DNA of 64,000 bases, from NCBI RefSeq assembly GCF_963576545.1, contig NW_026870589.1, forward strand, positions 124,001 through 188,000, read 5' to 3'. Within the stretch, counting starts at the first letter, position 1. Every line of letters starts with the position of its first letter. Positions 62,457-64,000 of this stretch are shown here, piece after piece. The notes beneath the pieces were generated by a model. It did no database searches, was not told where the DNA came from, and was given only the letters and a program-made list of their open reading frames with translations. Source of the DNA: Limanda limanda (Eukaryota > Chordata > Actinopteri > Pleuronectiformes > Pleuronectidae). The translations under genes and the position numbers were made by a program.

Positions 62457-63899
62457 GAGATATTCTTGAATAACTTCTTTTGTGAAGGTCGGAGAGACTT
62501 GGAAAGTGGTTGCATCTGGACTAATTTGGGTCCTGCAGATCGATTGGTACCATCCCCGAGCTTGTACGACCTTCGGAAGAGGTCAACCGACGAAATTCCC
62601 CCAAATCTGAGGAGATATTCTTGAATAACTTTTTTTGTGAAGGTCGGAGAGACTTGCAAGTAGGCTCTACCCCCACTAAATGGGGTTGCGCGCATCGATC
62701 GGTACCATCCTTGAGCTTCTCCGACTTTCGGAAGGGTTAGGGTTAGGGCTAGGGATGAAAGCACATAGGAGAAAGAGATATTCTTGAATAACTTTTTTTG
62801 TGAAGGTCGGAGAGACTTGCAAGTAGGCTCTACCCCCACTAAATGGGGTAGCACGCATCGATCGGTACCATCCTTGAGCTTCTCCGACTTTCGTAAGGGT
62901 TAGGGTTAGGGTTAGGGATGAAAGCACGTAGGAGAAAGAGATATTCTTGAATAACTTTTTTTGTGAAGGTCGGAGAGACTTGAAAAGTGGTTGCATCTGG
63001 ACTAATTTGGGTCCTGCGGATCGATTGGTACCATCCCCGAGCTTGTACGACCTTCGGAAGAGGTCGACCGACGAAATTCCCCCAAATCTGAGGAGATATT
63101 CTTGAATAACTTTTTTTGTGAAGGTCGGAGAGACTTGCAAGTAGGCTCTACCCCCACTAAATGGGGTAGCGCGCATCGATCCGTACCATCCTTGAGCTTC
63201 TCCGACTTTCGGAAGGGTTAGGGTTAGGGTTAGGGATGAAAGCACATAGGAGAAAGAGATATTCTTGAATAACTTTTTTTGTGAAGGTCGGAGAGACTTG
63301 CAAGTAGGCTCTACCCCCACTAAATGGGGTAGCGCGCATCGATCGGTACCATCCTTGAGCTTCTCCGACTTTCGGAAGGGTTAGGGTTAGGGTTAGGGAT
63401 GAAAGCACATAGGAGAAAGAGATATTCTTGAATAACTTTTTTTGTGAAGGTCGGAGAGACTTGGAAAGTGGTTGCATCTGGACTAATTTGGGTCCTGCTG
63501 ATCGATTGGTACCATCCCCGAGCTTGTACGACCTTCGGAAGAGGTCGACCGACGAAATTCCCCCAAATCTGAGGAGATATTCTTGAATAACTTTTTTTGT
63601 GAAGGTCGGAGAGACTTGCAAGTAGGCTCTACCCCCACTAAATGGGGTTGCGCGCATCGATCGGTACCATCCTTGAGCTTCTCCGACTTTCGGAAGGGTT
63701 AGGGTTAGGGTTAGGGATGAAAGCACATAGGAGAAAGAGATATTCTTGAATAACTTTTTTTGTGAAGGTCGGAGAGACTTGCAAGTAGGCTCTACCCCCA
63801 CTAAATGGGATAGCGCGCATCGATCGGTACCATCCTTGAGCTTCTCCGACTTTCGGAAGGGTTAGGGTTAGGGTTAGGGATGAAAGCACATAGGAGAAA
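62457..63899 (+). repeat. Right-end segment with clustered private substitutions
   Basis: Order B, A3, A3, B, A3, A3, B, A3, A3, a regular 481-bp AAB trimer repeated three times. Substitutions I saw nowhere else in the window lie at 62,477, 62,585, 62,749, 62,894, 62,928, 63,182, 63,499 and 63,810. One alters a SalI-type site, one a KpnI-type site, and one turns a TTAGGG into CTAGGG. Confidence 0.8.
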
Positions 63900-64000
63900 G
63901 AGATATTCTTGAATAACTTTTTTTGTGAAGGTCGGAGAGACTTGCAAGTAGGCTCTACCCCCACTAAATGGGGTAGCGCGCATCGATCGGTACCATCCTT
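63900..64000 (+). repeat. Right-edge partial A monomer
   Basis: The first 101 bp of an A unit, cut by the window edge before its hexamer tract. The array continues to the right. Confidence 0.95.

Larger units (their letters stand above)
1..64000 (+). repeat. Two-monomer telomere-motif satellite array (whole window)
   Basis: The window is tiled without gaps by monomers that begin with the same 45-bp block (starts at 9, 164, 327, 490, 653 and so on to 63,900). I count 279 A and 122 B complete monomers; 193x163 + 82x157 + 4x162 + 122x155 equals the 63,891 bp from 9 to 63,899. All are in one orientation. Runs of A between successive B monomers: 21 of one, 71 of two, 21 of three, 1 of four, 3 of five, 4 of eight. 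There is no unique sequence, gene, tRNA, rRNA or transposon anywhere. Each A holds two or three TTAGGG copies. Satellites of this size commonly occupy subtelomeric, pericentromeric or other heterochromatin; which one applies here is inference. Confidence 0.97.

Noticed and set aside
228..63983. More than a hundred overlapping minus-strand open reading frames of 60-428 codons
   Set aside because: They are the same monomer translated repeatedly, overlap each other in different frames, and end wherever two A units meet. The leucine-threonine and asparagine-proline runs are just the CCCTAA hexamer read in different frames. No recognisable domain.
1..64000. CRISPR array
   Set aside because: Regular repeats, but no unique spacers: the whole period is conserved, and units are 155-163 bp.
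1..64000. True chromosome terminus (telomere)
   Set aside because: Hexamer runs never exceed three copies and always sit inside a monomer; no terminal tract is present.
1..64000. rDNA intergenic spacer subrepeats
   Set aside because: No rRNA gene or spacer landmark within 64 kb; spacer subrepeat arrays are usually far shorter.
1..64000. Transposon or integron cassette array
   Set aside because: No transposase or integrase reading frame, no target-site duplications, no terminal repeats, and no change of orientation anywhere.

Overview
The whole 64,000-bp window is one unbroken tandem satellite array. I find no gene, RNA gene, mobile element or unique-sequence island in it. Every base falls into head-to-tail monomers of two related types, all in the same orientation. 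Walking monomer to monomer gives 401 complete monomers from 9 to 63,899, plus an 8-bp fragment at the left edge and a 101-bp fragment at the right edge. There are 279 type A monomers (193 of 163 bp, called A3; 82 of 157 bp, called A2; 4 of 162 bp) and 122 type B monomers (all 155 bp). These counts and lengths add up exactly to the 63,891 bp covered.

Both types begin with the same 45-bp block and stay alignable for about 80 bp after it, so they look like diverged copies of one ancestral monomer of about 155-163 bp. Only type A carries a short run of the telomeric hexamer TTAGGG: three copies in A3, two in A2. A TTAGGG telomere motif and a nucleosome-sized satellite point to a eukaryote and suggest subtelomeric or other heterochromatin. 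CpG is not depleted (observed/expected about 0.8 in A and 1.0 in B), which argues against a long-methylated, vertebrate-type array. I cannot name the organism.

Layout: the commonest higher-order unit is A-A-B (71 of 121 intervals between B monomers; 469, 475 or 481 bp). Two B monomers are never adjacent. Nested segmental duplications lie on top of this. 1-2,820: A3-only units with a 962-bp repeat. 2,821-17,182: a 7,181-bp segment present twice in tandem. 17,183-25,025: AAB units with 3,657-bp and 1,119-bp repeat offsets. 25,026-43,896: four copies of a 2,066-bp marker block, produced by a roughly 6.6-8.0 kb segmental duplication plus a 1,431-bp tandem duplication. 46,099-61,180: a distinct zone with four runs of eight consecutive A3 monomers and 2,403-, 2,395- and 8,970-bp repeats. 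61,181-64,000: ordinary units, with a cluster of private substitutions from 62,457 onward.

The most interesting features are the telomeric hexamer, whose copy number is nearly the only length variation in the array and which sets whether a monomer has the four G-tracts of a canonical quadruplex; inverted repeats kept in register in both monomer types; and the nested duplication history readable from shared variants. Long reading frames on the minus strand are by-products of the repeat and are not annotated as genes. Near-identical long repeats are also where assemblies fail, so the larger duplications need raw-read support.
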